Positions 1 through 7,349 of a stretch of 37,902 bases of DNA are shown here, piece after piece (positions within the stretch are counted from its first letter, which is position 1; the number at the start of each line of letters is the position of its first letter). This DNA comes from Pseudomonadota bacterium (GTDB lineage Bacteria; Pseudomonadota; Alphaproteobacteria; Rhizobiales; Devosiaceae), in the NCBI GenBank assembly GCA_023433775.1, contig JAEYTY010000003.1, forward strand, positions 1 through 37,902, given 5' to 3'. The notes under the pieces were generated by a model that saw only the letters and a list, made by a program, of their open reading frames with translations, searched no databases and was not told the DNA's origin. Position numbers and translations under genes: made by a program.

Positions 1-1
1 G

Positions 2-343
2 CCCTATCTCACGCTGCGCCTTGCGGCCATGGCCTGCGAATATTTCCCGGTGCGCTTCTGCATGTCGGCAGTCCGGCCCGAACATACCGCCTTCTACAAG
101 CGCATTTTTGGCGCCATGCCGCTGGGCGACCAGCGCACCTACGCCAATCTCACCTTCCCCATGCAGCTCTATGCAGCCGAAGTCCCGGCCATCCGCGACC
201 GCGTCGCCGATCGTTATCCCTTCTTCATGTCGACGCCTGAAGAGCGTGATGCACTGTTCAACAATGAACGCCCCAATGTGCCAGCCATCGCCCCGTCGGC
301 ACGCCAGGCGCAGCGCCTTGAACTCATGTCCAAGGCGGTCTGA
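2..343 (+). CDS. C-terminal part of a FeeM-like N-acyl amino acid synthase (GNAT-type fold), 5' truncated
   Basis: The reading frame is open from base 2 to the TGA at 341-343, so about 113 C-terminal residues are present and the start lies outside the window. The stretch YFPVRFCMSAVRPEHTAFYK and the following FGAMPLGDQRTY resemble the C-terminal part of FeeM-type N-acyl amino acid synthases, where an R-x-E-H-x-x-F-Y element is common. Such enzymes transfer a fatty acyl chain from an acyl carrier protein to an amino acid. The tail of the protein is Ala/Arg rich and has no obvious domain. The family call rests on this short motif only and could be wrong; a different GNAT-like acyltransferase is the main alternative. 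It is followed by the tRNA gene on the other strand after 22 bases. Confidence 0.55.
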   Translation, partial: PYLTLRLAAMACEYFPVRFCMSAVRPEHTAFYKRIFGAMPLGDQRTYANLTFPMQLYAAEVPAIRDRVADRYPFFMSTPEERDALFNNERPNVPAIAPSARQAQRLELMSKAV

Positions 344-365
344 ACGCATTCATATCGGTGGAGAA

Positions 366-441
<76 letters not shown>

Positions 442-476
442 GCACCGCGCTATAGATGGGCCATGTCATATCAAAC

Positions 477-509
477 GGCAAGGGACGCGATAGCAGACCG
501 CGCCCTGCC
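477..509 (-). terminator. imperfect stem-loop downstream of the SDR gene
   Basis: On the minus strand GGCAGGGCGCG can pair with CGCGTCCCTTGCC across a nine-base loop, giving 11 base pairs with two single-base bulges. It begins 9 bases past the stop of the SDR gene and is followed by GTTTGATA, only a weak T-run. It may end SDR transcription, but the call is uncertain. Confidence 0.35.
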
Positions 510-517
510 GGATTTCT

Positions 518-1534
518 TTAGACCAGCCTGTGTTCCACCAGGCTTTTCGCTGTCGCCAATATGGCGTCTCGCACAGGGATGAGCGGGCGTCCGAGCAGGG
601 CAATGCTGGGGCTGGAATCGAGGCGTTTAGCATAGCTGAGTTCGCCCAGATTGCTGCGTACATCCTTGTCGAACAAGGCATAGAGCCGGACCGCGAGATC
701 AGGCATTTCGAAGCGCGGTACTTTCTTGTCGGGAAAATGCTGGCGCAGCAGCCGCGCCGCGTCGATGAAATAGAGTATTTCACCCCCCATGGGAAAGCGC
801 TGGCCACCCGCATTTGGTGCGGTCATCGCCGCCACATGCGCCGCTGCCACGTCACGCACATCCACGCCGGTAATCGGGATACGGGGCGCTGCCGGCACGG
901 AGCCATCGAGTAGCCGCTTCACCAGAATGGCCGATGTGCCCGGATCGTCATCGAGCAGCGGCCCGAAAATGCCGCCAGGATTGATTGTCGCCAGTGCGTC
1001 ACGACGACCCGCCCGCTCCATCAATTCCCAGGCGCGGCGCTCGGCGCGAGTCTTGGATTCGACATAGGCATTGATCGGGCGGCCTTGGAGCTTGGTCCAG
1101 TCGCTGGCGGTAAAGGTCGGGTTTGCTACCTTTTCATGCCCATAGGCGATGGCCGCCATCGAGGAGGTGAGCACGACGCGCTCGACATTGGCCCGGAGCG
1201 CCGCATTGATGGCCCGCTCAGTGCCGGCGACGGCCGGGCGGATCAACTCGTTCTTGTCCTCCGGCATTTTGAGCACGAAGGGTGAGGCGGTGTGCTGAAG
1301 ATAGCGGACGCCTTCCATCGCCTCGTCCCAGCCCGCGTCGGACAGGAGATCGAGCGCGACAAATTCCAGCCGCGAAATATCCGCACCAGCCTTTTGGAGC
1401 GTCTCGCGCACCTTGTCGGCGCGGCCGAGCTTGCGAACGCTTCCCCGCACCGTATAACCGGCATTGAGCAGCGCGAGGGCGACATGGCCGCCGAGAAAGC
1501 CGGAAATGCCGGTGAGCAGAACACGGTCGGACAT
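518..1534 (-). CDS. NAD(P)-dependent extended short-chain reductase (dihydroflavonol-4-reductase-like aldehyde reductase)
   Basis: The 338-aa product is an extended SDR with an N-terminal Rossmann fold. The dinucleotide-binding motif TGISGFLG is at residues 8-15, and the catalytic set is Ser at 124-125 (TSS), Tyr157 and Lys161 in YVESK. The overall pattern, including NPGGIFGP and DVRDVAAAH further on, is that of the dihydroflavonol-4-reductase/aldehyde reductase group, which reduces aldehydes or ketones with NAD(P)H; the substrate cannot be read from sequence. I chose the ATG at 1532-1534 because AAGGAGG lies six bases upstream; a longer frame to 1579 would run into the operator. The gene is divergent from a TetR regulator, which suggests induction by a small molecule that the enzyme may detoxify. 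Confidence 0.9.
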   Translation of the reverse strand: MSDRVLLTGISGFLGGHVALALLNAGYTVRGSVRKLGRADKVRETLQKAGADISRLEFVALDLLSDAGWDEAMEGVRYLQHTASPFVLKMPEDKNELIRPAVAGTERAINAALRANVERVVLTSSMAAIAYGHEKVANPTFTASDWTKLQGRPINAYVESKTRAERRAWELMERAGRRDALATINPGGIFGPLLDDDPGTSAILVKRLLDGSVPAAPRIPITGVDVRDVAAAHVAAMTAPNAGGQRFPMGGEILYFIDAARLLRQHFPDKKVPRFEMPDLAVRLYALFDKDVRSNLGELSYAKRLDSSPSIALLGRPLIPVRDAILATAKSLVEHRLV

Positions 1535-1544
1535 TGAAACCTCC

Positions 1545-1572
1545 TTGATAACTGAACGATATATACGATATT
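1545..1572 (+). promoter_or_regulatory. candidate promoter of the TetR gene
   Basis: TTGATA at 1545-1550 and GATATT at 1567-1572 are separated by 16 bases and resemble a sigma-70 type -35/-10 pair (GATATT matches TATAAT at four of six positions). Transcription would begin near 1579, leaving about 20 bases before the TTG start at 1601. The -10 and spacer lie inside the palindromic operator, which fits autorepression. Confidence 0.45.
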
Positions 1573-1578
1573 CGTTCA
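1553..1578. promoter_or_regulatory. palindromic operator for the divergent TetR regulator
   Basis: TGAACGA at 1553-1559 and TCGTTCA at 1572-1578 form a perfect 7-bp inverted repeat with a 12-bp AT-rich spacer. The size and the position in the short divergent region between a TetR gene and an SDR gene are typical of TetR-family operators. It covers the -10 elements of both candidate promoters, so binding would block both genes. An extra half-site (GTTCA, 1583-1587) lies just outside the palindrome. Confidence 0.6.
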
Positions 1579-1588
1579 TTTAGTTCAA
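1560..1588 (-). promoter_or_regulatory. candidate promoter of the SDR gene
   Basis: On the minus strand TTGAAC (1583-1588) and TATATA (1560-1565) are spaced by exactly 17 bases, a good sigma-70 type promoter. It points at the SDR gene, whose start is 26 bases beyond the -10. It overlaps the TetR gene promoter face to face, and both are covered by the operator. Confidence 0.5.
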
Positions 1589-1600
1589 TAGGAATTGAGT

Positions 1601-2167
1601 TTGGCAGGCGACACGGTACAGGCAAGGGCGGCGGAGAAGCGGCGGCGCATTATCGATGCGGCGCGTATCCTCTTCGTGCGCGAGGGACTGCGCAGCACGA
1701 CGATGGAAGCGATTGCGCGCGCCGCCGGGGTCGCCAAGCCCACGCTTTATGGCTATTTCGCCGACAAGGACTCCGTGTTCGACGCTCTTCTCGATGAAAT
1801 GGCTGCGGCCAAGATTGCCGCGTTCAATGCGGGCCTCATGGGACTAGGCAATGTGGCGCAACGGATTGGTGCGGCTATGGCCGGAAAGTTCGGGGTGGTC
1901 GCCCGGCTTCTCGAAAACTCTCCTGTGGCCGATGAGCTCCACGGCGCCCATGGCCGGGTTGCCGAACGCTTGCGCGATGCCGAAAACCTGATGAACGACG
2001 CTTTAGTTGCCGAGCTGCGCAGCGCCGGGATAGCCGAACCGGTTGAATTCAACCGCGTCATCCAGGCGGCCTGCTATGGCATCGCCCGCAAGCTGTCTGA
2101 CGAGCAGGCCGTCCGCAACGCCATTCGCCTGCTCTGCGAAAGGCTCATCCTGCCCGAACTGGACTGA
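1601..2167 (+). CDS. TetR/AcrR-family transcriptional regulator
   Basis: The 188-aa product has the N-terminal TetR helix-turn-helix at about residues 14-58, with the typical pattern RRRIIDAARILFVREG, then TTMEAIARAAGVAKPTLY and YFADKDSVF. The C-terminal ligand and dimer domain is not assignable. There is no suitable ATG; I chose TTG at 1601 because AGGA (1590-1593) lies seven bases upstream, whereas the TTG at 1595 is too close to it. It is divergent from the SDR reductase, and the intervening palindrome with overlapping promoters makes it the likely local repressor of both genes. The inducer is unknown. Confidence 0.92.
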   Translation: MAGDTVQARAAEKRRRIIDAARILFVREGLRSTTMEAIARAAGVAKPTLYGYFADKDSVFDALLDEMAAAKIAAFNAGLMGLGNVAQRIGAAMAGKFGVVARLLENSPVADELHGAHGRVAERLRDAENLMNDALVAELRSAGIAEPVEFNRVIQAACYGIARKLSDEQAVRNAIRLLCERLILPELD

Positions 2168-2240
2168 CCCATCACGCACAGGTCATGGACCGCGCGTTAA
2201 CCCTGCGAAAATCTGCCATCTTCTCGGCGGCTTCCTTATG

Positions 2241-2256
2241 TTAATCTTCCATTAAC
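2241..2256 (+). promoter_or_regulatory. CtrA-type binding site (TTAA-N7-TTAAC)
   Basis: TTAA at 2241-2244, seven bases, then TTAAC at 2252-2256 is an exact match to the alphaproteobacterial CtrA consensus. The same bases also form the inverted repeat GTTAAT-CTTCC-ATTAAC (2240-2256). The site ends 35 bases before the ATG of the next gene, so it would sit at the core promoter. A second TTAACCC lies upstream near 2196. That CtrA binds here is inferred from the consensus only. Confidence 0.55.
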
Positions 2257-2291
2257 AGCCCTCATCACGGGGGCTTTCCGGGGGCCAATAG

Positions 2292-3650
2292 ATGCAGCTC
2301 AAGCCCAATGCCTTCCGCCTGCACGAAACTGTGCGCGGCGTCGAAACTATGAGCCGGTTTGCCCTTGCCGTTCTGGCGCTGGCCTCGGGCGTTTACACCT
2401 ATCTCGGTGTGCGGGGCCTGCTTGATGGTTCGGCAACCTTCGTTTTCTTTGCCGCCATCATCTATTCGGCCGCCGTCTCGGTCGCCATCTATGCCTTCTG
2501 GACCTTCATGATGCGTTTCGTGCCGCTGGTGGTCAGCGGCGTACAACGCATTGCGCTTTTCCTCACCATGGCCATTGGCTGCGCCATGATCATCGCCATG
2601 AGCTCCTGGCTCAATGCGGCGGCGCTGGCTGGGTCTGCGGCGCTCGAACAGCATATGGCGGTGACGCTGCAGGGCTATGCCGAAGATCTCGACAATGCCC
2701 ATGCCAATGCGCTGGCCAGCCAGAGCCTGCTGCCGGACGTAGAGCGCGCAGCGCAGCGTTTTGCCGGCCTTGCTGCCGATGAGCGCGAAAGCGGCGCCCT
2801 GACCGGCACCCAGGGCGCAGGCAGTGTTGTGCAATTGCTCAGCCAGATGAGCGTGCAGATGACCCAGCTCTCGGCGACCATTACCGGCTCTCGCGAAGAG
2901 GCCGCCGAGCTGTTCGCCACAGGCTCAACCCATCTGGCCACCATGCGCGAGCTGGTATCGACCCCCGGCGCCATCGAACCGCGATCCGACAATTTCCAGG
3001 CCGAAGCCGTGCAGCTTTCAGCCATTATCGCAGCCCTCCAGCAGACTGACGTGGCCGCGTCGGTCAAGCGCGCCGCCGCCGACCTTTCCGCCGGCTTTAT
3101 CGCGCCGGTGGCCGATGGCCGCTCTGCCGATCTTGCCAACCGGCAGGATCAGGTGATGGAAACTGTCCGCGCTTCCGTCGCCGCCCAATCCAGTGCCCTC
3201 AGCACCGCCGCTGATGAAATCCTGGCCCAGCCGCGTGTCGAACAGCGCCGTTTCGTGCCGTTGTCTTCAGCCGAAGCGGTGATCCGTTACTGGACCGATT
3301 TCATTCCAAGCTGGGCCGGCGCCATTTCCATCGATCTTTTGCCGGTGGTGCTGGTTCTGGTGCTCATGATCGTCAACGATGCCATGCGCCGCGACGCCGA
3401 AACCATGGCCGAGGCCGAGACCATTACGGCTGCCGAAATGCTGCGCGCCATGTCGCTCTATCGACGCATGGAGGCCGCTGGCATCGAAATGCCGCAAGAC
3501 GCCTCGCCCAAATCTGTCGACGAACCCGCAAAGGAAGAGGCCATGCCTGCGCCGCCGCGGGACGCAGAGCCGGCGGCCTCGGAAAGCAATACTGTTACCC
3601 CGATCGAGACCGTACAGCGCAAGCGTGGCGAGGGGCCGCGCCCGGCATGA
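2292..3650 (+). CDS. large inner-membrane protein of unknown function
   Basis: The family is not recognised. The 452-aa product has three clustered N-terminal membrane segments at about residues 22-41, 48-73 and 86-110, then roughly 230 residues of Ala/Gln/Ser-rich, helix-prone sequence with no tryptophan-rich or catalytic motif, then a fourth membrane segment at about 340-363 (IDLLPVVLVLVLMIV). A charged C-terminal tail of about 90 residues ends in Pro/Glu/Lys-rich sequence. With four crossings, the long middle region and the tail should lie on opposite faces of the membrane. The stop codon overlaps the start of the next gene (ATGA), so the membrane-anchored ClpP/SppA-like protein is translationally coupled and probably a partner. 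A perfect CtrA-type box lies 36 bases upstream. No signs of transfer. Confidence 0.85.
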   Translation: MQLKPNAFRLHETVRGVETMSRFALAVLALASGVYTYLGVRGLLDGSATFVFFAAIIYSAAVSVAIYAFWTFMMRFVPLVVSGVQRIALFLTMAIGCAMIIAMSSWLNAAALAGSAALEQHMAVTLQGYAEDLDNAHANALASQSLLPDVERAAQRFAGLAADERESGALTGTQGAGSVVQLLSQMSVQMTQLSATITGSREEAAELFATGSTHLATMRELVSTPGAIEPRSDNFQAEAVQLSAIIAALQQTDVAASVKRAAADLSAGFIAPVADGRSADLANRQDQVMETVRASVAAQSSALSTAADEILAQPRVEQRRFVPLSSAEAVIRYWTDFIPSWAGAISIDLLPVVLVLVLMIVNDAMRRDAETMAEAETITAAEMLRAMSLYRRMEAAGIEMPQDASPKSVDEPAKEEAMPAPPRDAEPAASESNTVTPIETVQRKRGEGPRPA

Positions 3651-4465
3651 AAACCGAGGCCAATGCCCGCGCCGAAAGCGTTACGGCAACACCCTATCAA
3701 CGGCTCGTCATGACGCTGGAGAAGATTGAGGACGGCGCCATATTGCGCGCCGCCTTTTTCACGCTGCTGCTCGGCACGCTGGGTGTTCTCTATGTCGACT
3801 ATCGGGAGCTGAATGCCGGAGAGCCGAGCCCGCGCGAGCTGGTGCCGCAACCCATACTACCCCCGGCGACCACACCCGATGAGGGCGGCAGGCCACCGCC
3901 GCCCATTACCACCAGTCCCGACCTGCTCGATGCCCCGCTTGAAATCATCTTGCGCCCCGGCGGTGAACTGGTCCTGACCGGCACCATTGATGTTGGGGCA
4001 GGCCTCCGCTTTGCCGAGGAAATCGCGGCGCGGGGTGAATATGTTGAGACGGTGGTGCTGGATTCCCCCGGCGGCTCTGTCGACGATGCGCTCTCCATCG
4101 GGCGGTTGATCCACGAAAAATCCTTGTCGACGCTGGTGGCGTCCGGGAGCCTTTGCGCTTCGTCCTGCCCGGTGATTTTTGCGTCGGGAGCAGAGCGGCT
4201 GGCGGGCCGCGATGCGGCGATTGGCGTGCACCAGATATATGCAGCAGCCTTGGCAGGCGGCACCACGGATGCGCTGAGCGTCGCGGGCGTCGCCATGGCC
4301 GATGCGCAGCAGGTCACCGCAGACATTACCCGCCACCTGACGCTCACCGGCGTCGATCCGGCGCTGTGGCTGCACGCGCTCGAAACCCCGCCCCAGCAGC
4401 TTTACTATTTTTCACCTGAAGAAATGGAGAGTCTCCGGCTCGTCACAGAATGGGTGGAAAAGTGA
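3647..4465 (+). CDS. membrane-anchored ClpP/SppA-like (crotonase-fold) serine protease-like protein
   Basis: The 272-aa product has a short cytosolic N-terminus, one membrane segment at about residues 32-50, a proline-rich linker (about 59-90) and a ClpP/SppA-type domain from about 95 to 215. Visible landmarks are VVLDSPGGSVDDALSIGRLI (oxyanion-type Gly-Gly), the nucleophile region SLCASSCPVIFASG near 167-180 and GVHQ near 193, which together resemble the COG3904 group of predicted periplasmic proteins. Ser within CASSC and the His of GVHQ are the likely catalytic residues; two flanking cysteines could form a disulfide in the periplasm. It overlaps the preceding membrane-protein gene by four bases. 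Activity and substrate are unknown; it might cleave or scaffold its neighbour. Confidence 0.8.
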   Translation: MKTEANARAESVTATPYQRLVMTLEKIEDGAILRAAFFTLLLGTLGVLYVDYRELNAGEPSPRELVPQPILPPATTPDEGGRPPPPITTSPDLLDAPLEIILRPGGELVLTGTIDVGAGLRFAEEIAARGEYVETVVLDSPGGSVDDALSIGRLIHEKSLSTLVASGSLCASSCPVIFASGAERLAGRDAAIGVHQIYAAALAGGTTDALSVAGVAMADAQQVTADITRHLTLTGVDPALWLHALETPPQQLYYFSPEEMESLRLVTEWVEK

Positions 4466-4528
4466 TCGGGTGAAGCGGAACTGATGGAGGATCAGCGCCG
4501 TTTCGTCTTGTTGATAAGGGAGGCCATC

Positions 4529-4807
4529 ATGACGCAGACACATATGCTGACCCGACCGCGTGACATCCAGAACTGGGTAAGCGAGCGCAAGGGAATTCCT
4601 GCCATTTCGCGGATACGCAACCGCCTCGGGCAAGAGCGCGCGCAGCTTCAGCTGCACTTTTCGCGCTCGGAAGAAGGCGTGCATGATGCAGGCATGAGCC
4701 CCTGCTCCTGGTCAGCCTGGCTGGCCGAACTTGAGCGCCAGCAGCTTGCCCTGCGGGTTGAGCCTGCCGGAGGATATGCACTGGTTTCCCGTACCAGTCT
4801 GCATTGA
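4529..4807 (+). CDS. small hypothetical protein (92 aa)
   Basis: The frame is not recognised as a family. The ATG at 4529 is chosen because AAGGGAGG at 4516-4523 gives a strong ribosome binding site; a longer frame starting at 4484 lacks one. The product is basic in the middle (VSERKGIPAISRIRNRLGQE) and contains WSAWLAELERQQLALRVEPA, a pattern that could be a small helix-turn-helix or helical-hairpin protein. No signal peptide or membrane segment is seen. It lies 63 bases after the protease-like gene, so it may be its last co-transcribed member, and it ends two bases before the convergent diguanylate cyclase gene. Confidence 0.65.
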   Translation: MTQTHMLTRPRDIQNWVSERKGIPAISRIRNRLGQERAQLQLHFSRSEEGVHDAGMSPCSWSAWLAELERQQLALRVEPAGGYALVSRTSLH

Positions 4808-4809
4808 GC

Positions 4810-6021
4810 CTATTTGTCGCGCAGGGCGCGCCGGCCACTACCCTGGTTCCTGACTGGGATATCAACCTCATGGACCGCGACGCAAACCCTGTCGCGGCCT
4901 TCGGTCTTTGCCTGATAAAGTGCCGTGTCCGCTCTGCGCAAAAGATCGGATAGACCATCACCCGGGGCAAGTTGCGCCACGCCGAACGAGGCTGAAACAG
5001 ACCGCGTAACGCCGAAATTCCTAAGTGAAAGCCCGGCAAATGCGCCGCGTGTCAGCTCCGCATAAAGCCGCCCGGCCGCCAGATTGGCACCAGCAATAAA
5101 AATCGCAAATTCTTCGCCGCCCAGGCGCCCGATCACGGCGCTTGTATTCGAGCTATCACGCAACACCCTGGCAAAGGCTGTGATAACGCCATCGCCCGCC
5201 GCATGACCAAAGGTGTCATTGATCTGTTTGAAGTGATCAAGATCGGCCACGACAATGACTGCCGGAACACCGGATCGTACCGCGAGCGCCATGGCCTTAT
5301 AAGCCCGGTCCTCAAAGCCCCTGCGATTGAGCAGGCCGGAAAGCGCATCTGTTTCTGAGCGCGCCGTCATGTCGGCCATAACGTCGCGCACGATGATGAG
5401 CAGCATGAGAAGGCCATTGGCCACCAGCAATACGGCGCCCACCGCCTGGGAATAGGCCGCATAGGTCGAGCTGAGATAAAGCTGGGGCGTGGCGCCCGAG
5501 CCAATCCATTGGGCAAGGAACGGCTTGGCCAGAAAATGCAGGCTGATCAGGCCCGAAAGCACAATCAGGGCCCGATCCAGCGCGCGGCGGCGCGGATAGC
5601 GCAGAATCACCCAGACCGCCAGGATGTGAACGACCGCATAGGGCAGCTGATAGAGCATGGCACGCAGGAAACTTTCGCGCGGCATGTCTATAATGGCGAT
5701 ATTAGTCACGATCGAAATCAGCATGAGGGCGCCGAGGAAGCGCCATGGCGGATCAACAAGATAGTGCCGGGCGAGCCCCACGACACCGGCCGTCAGCGCC
5801 AGCAGAAAGACCGTGAAGATCGCGATGCGCACCAATGTGCCATCGCTCTGGAAGGGCAGCATAAATTCGAGAATGGCGCTGAGAACACCTATGCCATAGG
5901 CGAGGGCCAGCCAGCGCGCACCAATGGCGTTGCGCCAATAGGCCGCCACGACGCCGAATGAGGTGGAAAAAATGGCGCCCACAATCATATTTATGGCCAG
6001 CACAAAGGCTGCGGCGCTCAT
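4810..6021 (-). CDS. membrane diguanylate cyclase (GGDEF)
   Basis: The product makes the second messenger cyclic di-GMP from two GTP. About 200 N-terminal residues form six or seven membrane segments, an integral sensor module I do not assign to a named family. The C-terminal GGDEF domain carries DALSGLLNRRGF, DLDHFKQINDTFGH and an active-site RLGGEEF near residue 300, so catalysis should be intact. The four residues five positions before GGEEF are NTSA and not RxxD, so the product-inhibition I-site is missing. I prefer the ATG at 6021 (MSAAAF), with GGGG eight bases upstream; ATG at 6033 in the same frame has no ribosome binding site. Both candidate starts lie in a hairpin (6019-6042). Confidence 0.93.
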   Translation of the reverse strand: MSAAAFVLAINMIVGAIFSTSFGVVAAYWRNAIGARWLALAYGIGVLSAILEFMLPFQSDGTLVRIAIFTVFLLALTAGVVGLARHYLVDPPWRFLGALMLISIVTNIAIIDMPRESFLRAMLYQLPYAVVHILAVWVILRYPRRRALDRALIVLSGLISLHFLAKPFLAQWIGSGATPQLYLSSTYAAYSQAVGAVLLVANGLLMLLIIVRDVMADMTARSETDALSGLLNRRGFEDRAYKAMALAVRSGVPAVIVVADLDHFKQINDTFGHAAGDGVITAFARVLRDSSNTSAVIGRLGGEEFAIFIAGANLAAGRLYAELTRGAFAGLSLRNFGVTRSVSASFGVAQLAPGDGLSDLLRRADTALYQAKTEGRDRVCVAVHEVDIPVRNQGSGRRALRDK

Positions 6022-6042
6022 TGAATGCCCCATGTTTCAATG
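6019..6042 (-). promoter_or_regulatory. hairpin over the start codon of the diguanylate cyclase gene
   Basis: In the mRNA sense CATTGAA and TTCAATG pair perfectly around a ten-base loop (ACATGGGGCA). The ATG start at 6019-6021 is inside the 3' arm and the GGGG that would serve as ribosome binding site is in the loop. This could regulate translation initiation; it could also be a DNA operator. The same arms recur at 21051-21073. Confidence 0.4.
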
Positions 6043-6085
6043 CGGCATTCTTATCCGGCTCAACAAAACGAGACGTTAATTCGGC

Positions 6086-7105
6086 TCAAGATTGCAGCAT
6101 TCGGGGCGTGATCCCCAGCGCCCCGGCAAGCAGGGCATAGGAGCGGCGGCGCAGCGCATAGGAATGGATGGTTGTGGTGATCATCACCTCATCAGCGCCC
6201 GCAGCCTTTGCCTTTTCGCTGATGACTTCCGCCAGCTGATCGGGATCACCCACCAGCCACAAGCTTGATTGATGCTCAATGACCTGCTGCTGCTGGGCTG
6301 TGAGCTGTCGCGCCGAAGCTGCTTCGGGCGGCATGAGATGGCGCTGTTCGCCCGTGACGAAAAGCGCCCAGCTGACCGCCTGGGAGGTGCTGAGGAATTT
6401 TGCCTCTTCTTCGGTGGGCGCGCAGATTGCCGAGAGACAAAGGATGGTCCGCGGCTCAGCAAAGTGTTTGCCGGGCTGGAAGGCGCGCCTATAGGCGTCA
6501 AATGCCGGGGCGGCTGGCGCATGGCTGAAATGGGCAGCAAACGCATAGCCAAAACCCAGTTGACCCGCCGCATCGGCACTGGCGCCGGACGAGCCAAGCA
6601 GCCATTGCGGCGGCAGATGGATGCCGCCCGGAGAAACCGGCACACGTGAAAAGGGGTGGTCGGCGGGGAAATTCTCCTCGTCAAACGCCATGAGTTCGGC
6701 GAGATAGCCCGAAAACTCTTCGCCACCGCCGCTGCGCAAGGCTCGCATCGCATGGCCATCGCCGCCCGGCGCTCGTCCCAGGCCCAGATCAATCCGGCCC
6801 GGATGCAGCGCCTCAAGTGTACGATAGGCCTCGGCAATGCGCAGGGGCGCATGATTGAGCAGCATGACGCCACCGGCGCCAACCCTTATTCCCGTAGTAG
6901 CCGCGGCGGCGCTGCCAATGAGGATTTCCGGAACCGAGGAGGCAATGGACGGCATTCCATGATGCTCGGCATACCAGAGCCGGGTATAGCCCAGCCGGTC
7001 CGCCTCCTGCGCCAGCAGCACAGTCTCCTGCATGGCCTGTGGGGTTGAGGTGCCTTCGGCGATAGGAGCGAGGTCCTGCAAGGACAGGTCAAATGAGGCG
7101 GCCAT
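6086..7105 (-). CDS. luciferase-like flavin-dependent monooxygenase (LLM class, YhbW/MsnO8 type)
   Basis: The 339-aa product is a bacterial-luciferase-fold oxidoreductase that would use reduced FMN and oxygen on an unknown substrate. The landmarks are RLWYAEHHGMPSIASS near residues 43-58, GIRVGAGGVMLLNHAPLRIAE, and GRIDLGLGRAPGGD, the pattern of the YhbW/MsnO8-like subfamily. Length fits the family (about 330-340). The start ATG at 7105 has GGAAGA about ten bases upstream. It is followed downstream by the diguanylate cyclase on the same strand, 64 bases away, and is divergent from the PagL-like gene. Nothing in the sequence indicates its substrate. Confidence 0.9.
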   Translation of the reverse strand: MAASFDLSLQDLAPIAEGTSTPQAMQETVLLAQEADRLGYTRLWYAEHHGMPSIASSVPEILIGSAAAATTGIRVGAGGVMLLNHAPLRIAEAYRTLEALHPGRIDLGLGRAPGGDGHAMRALRSGGGEEFSGYLAELMAFDEENFPADHPFSRVPVSPGGIHLPPQWLLGSSGASADAAGQLGFGYAFAAHFSHAPAAPAFDAYRRAFQPGKHFAEPRTILCLSAICAPTEEEAKFLSTSQAVSWALFVTGEQRHLMPPEAASARQLTAQQQQVIEHQSSLWLVGDPDQLAEVISEKAKAAGADEVMITTTIHSYALRRRSYALLAGALGITPRMLQS

Positions 7106-7349
7106 AAATCGATCTTCCGGTTTCTGCTATCATCGGTAAATCACGATTGATGCGGCCCGGGTCAAGGTCTGGAGCCGATTTATTCGCCCCCGCCCCCGCA
7201 GGAGATCGATCAGGGACGCAATGCTGGGTGTTTGTGCTCACGTCAGCGCCGGAAGACAAACGATTCGACTTGGCAATGAGCGCGTTATACTGGAAAAGGG
7301 AGCATCCACCTTCTGTTGCGGCAGTTGGATGAGGCGGTTGGAGAAAGAA

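Noticed and set aside
7221..7349. Small open frame or longer start before the PagL-like gene
   Set aside because: AGGGA precedes an ATG at 7221, but the added 43 residues are not a signal peptide, whereas the ATG at 7350 gives a normal one. Kept only as a note in that gene's entry.
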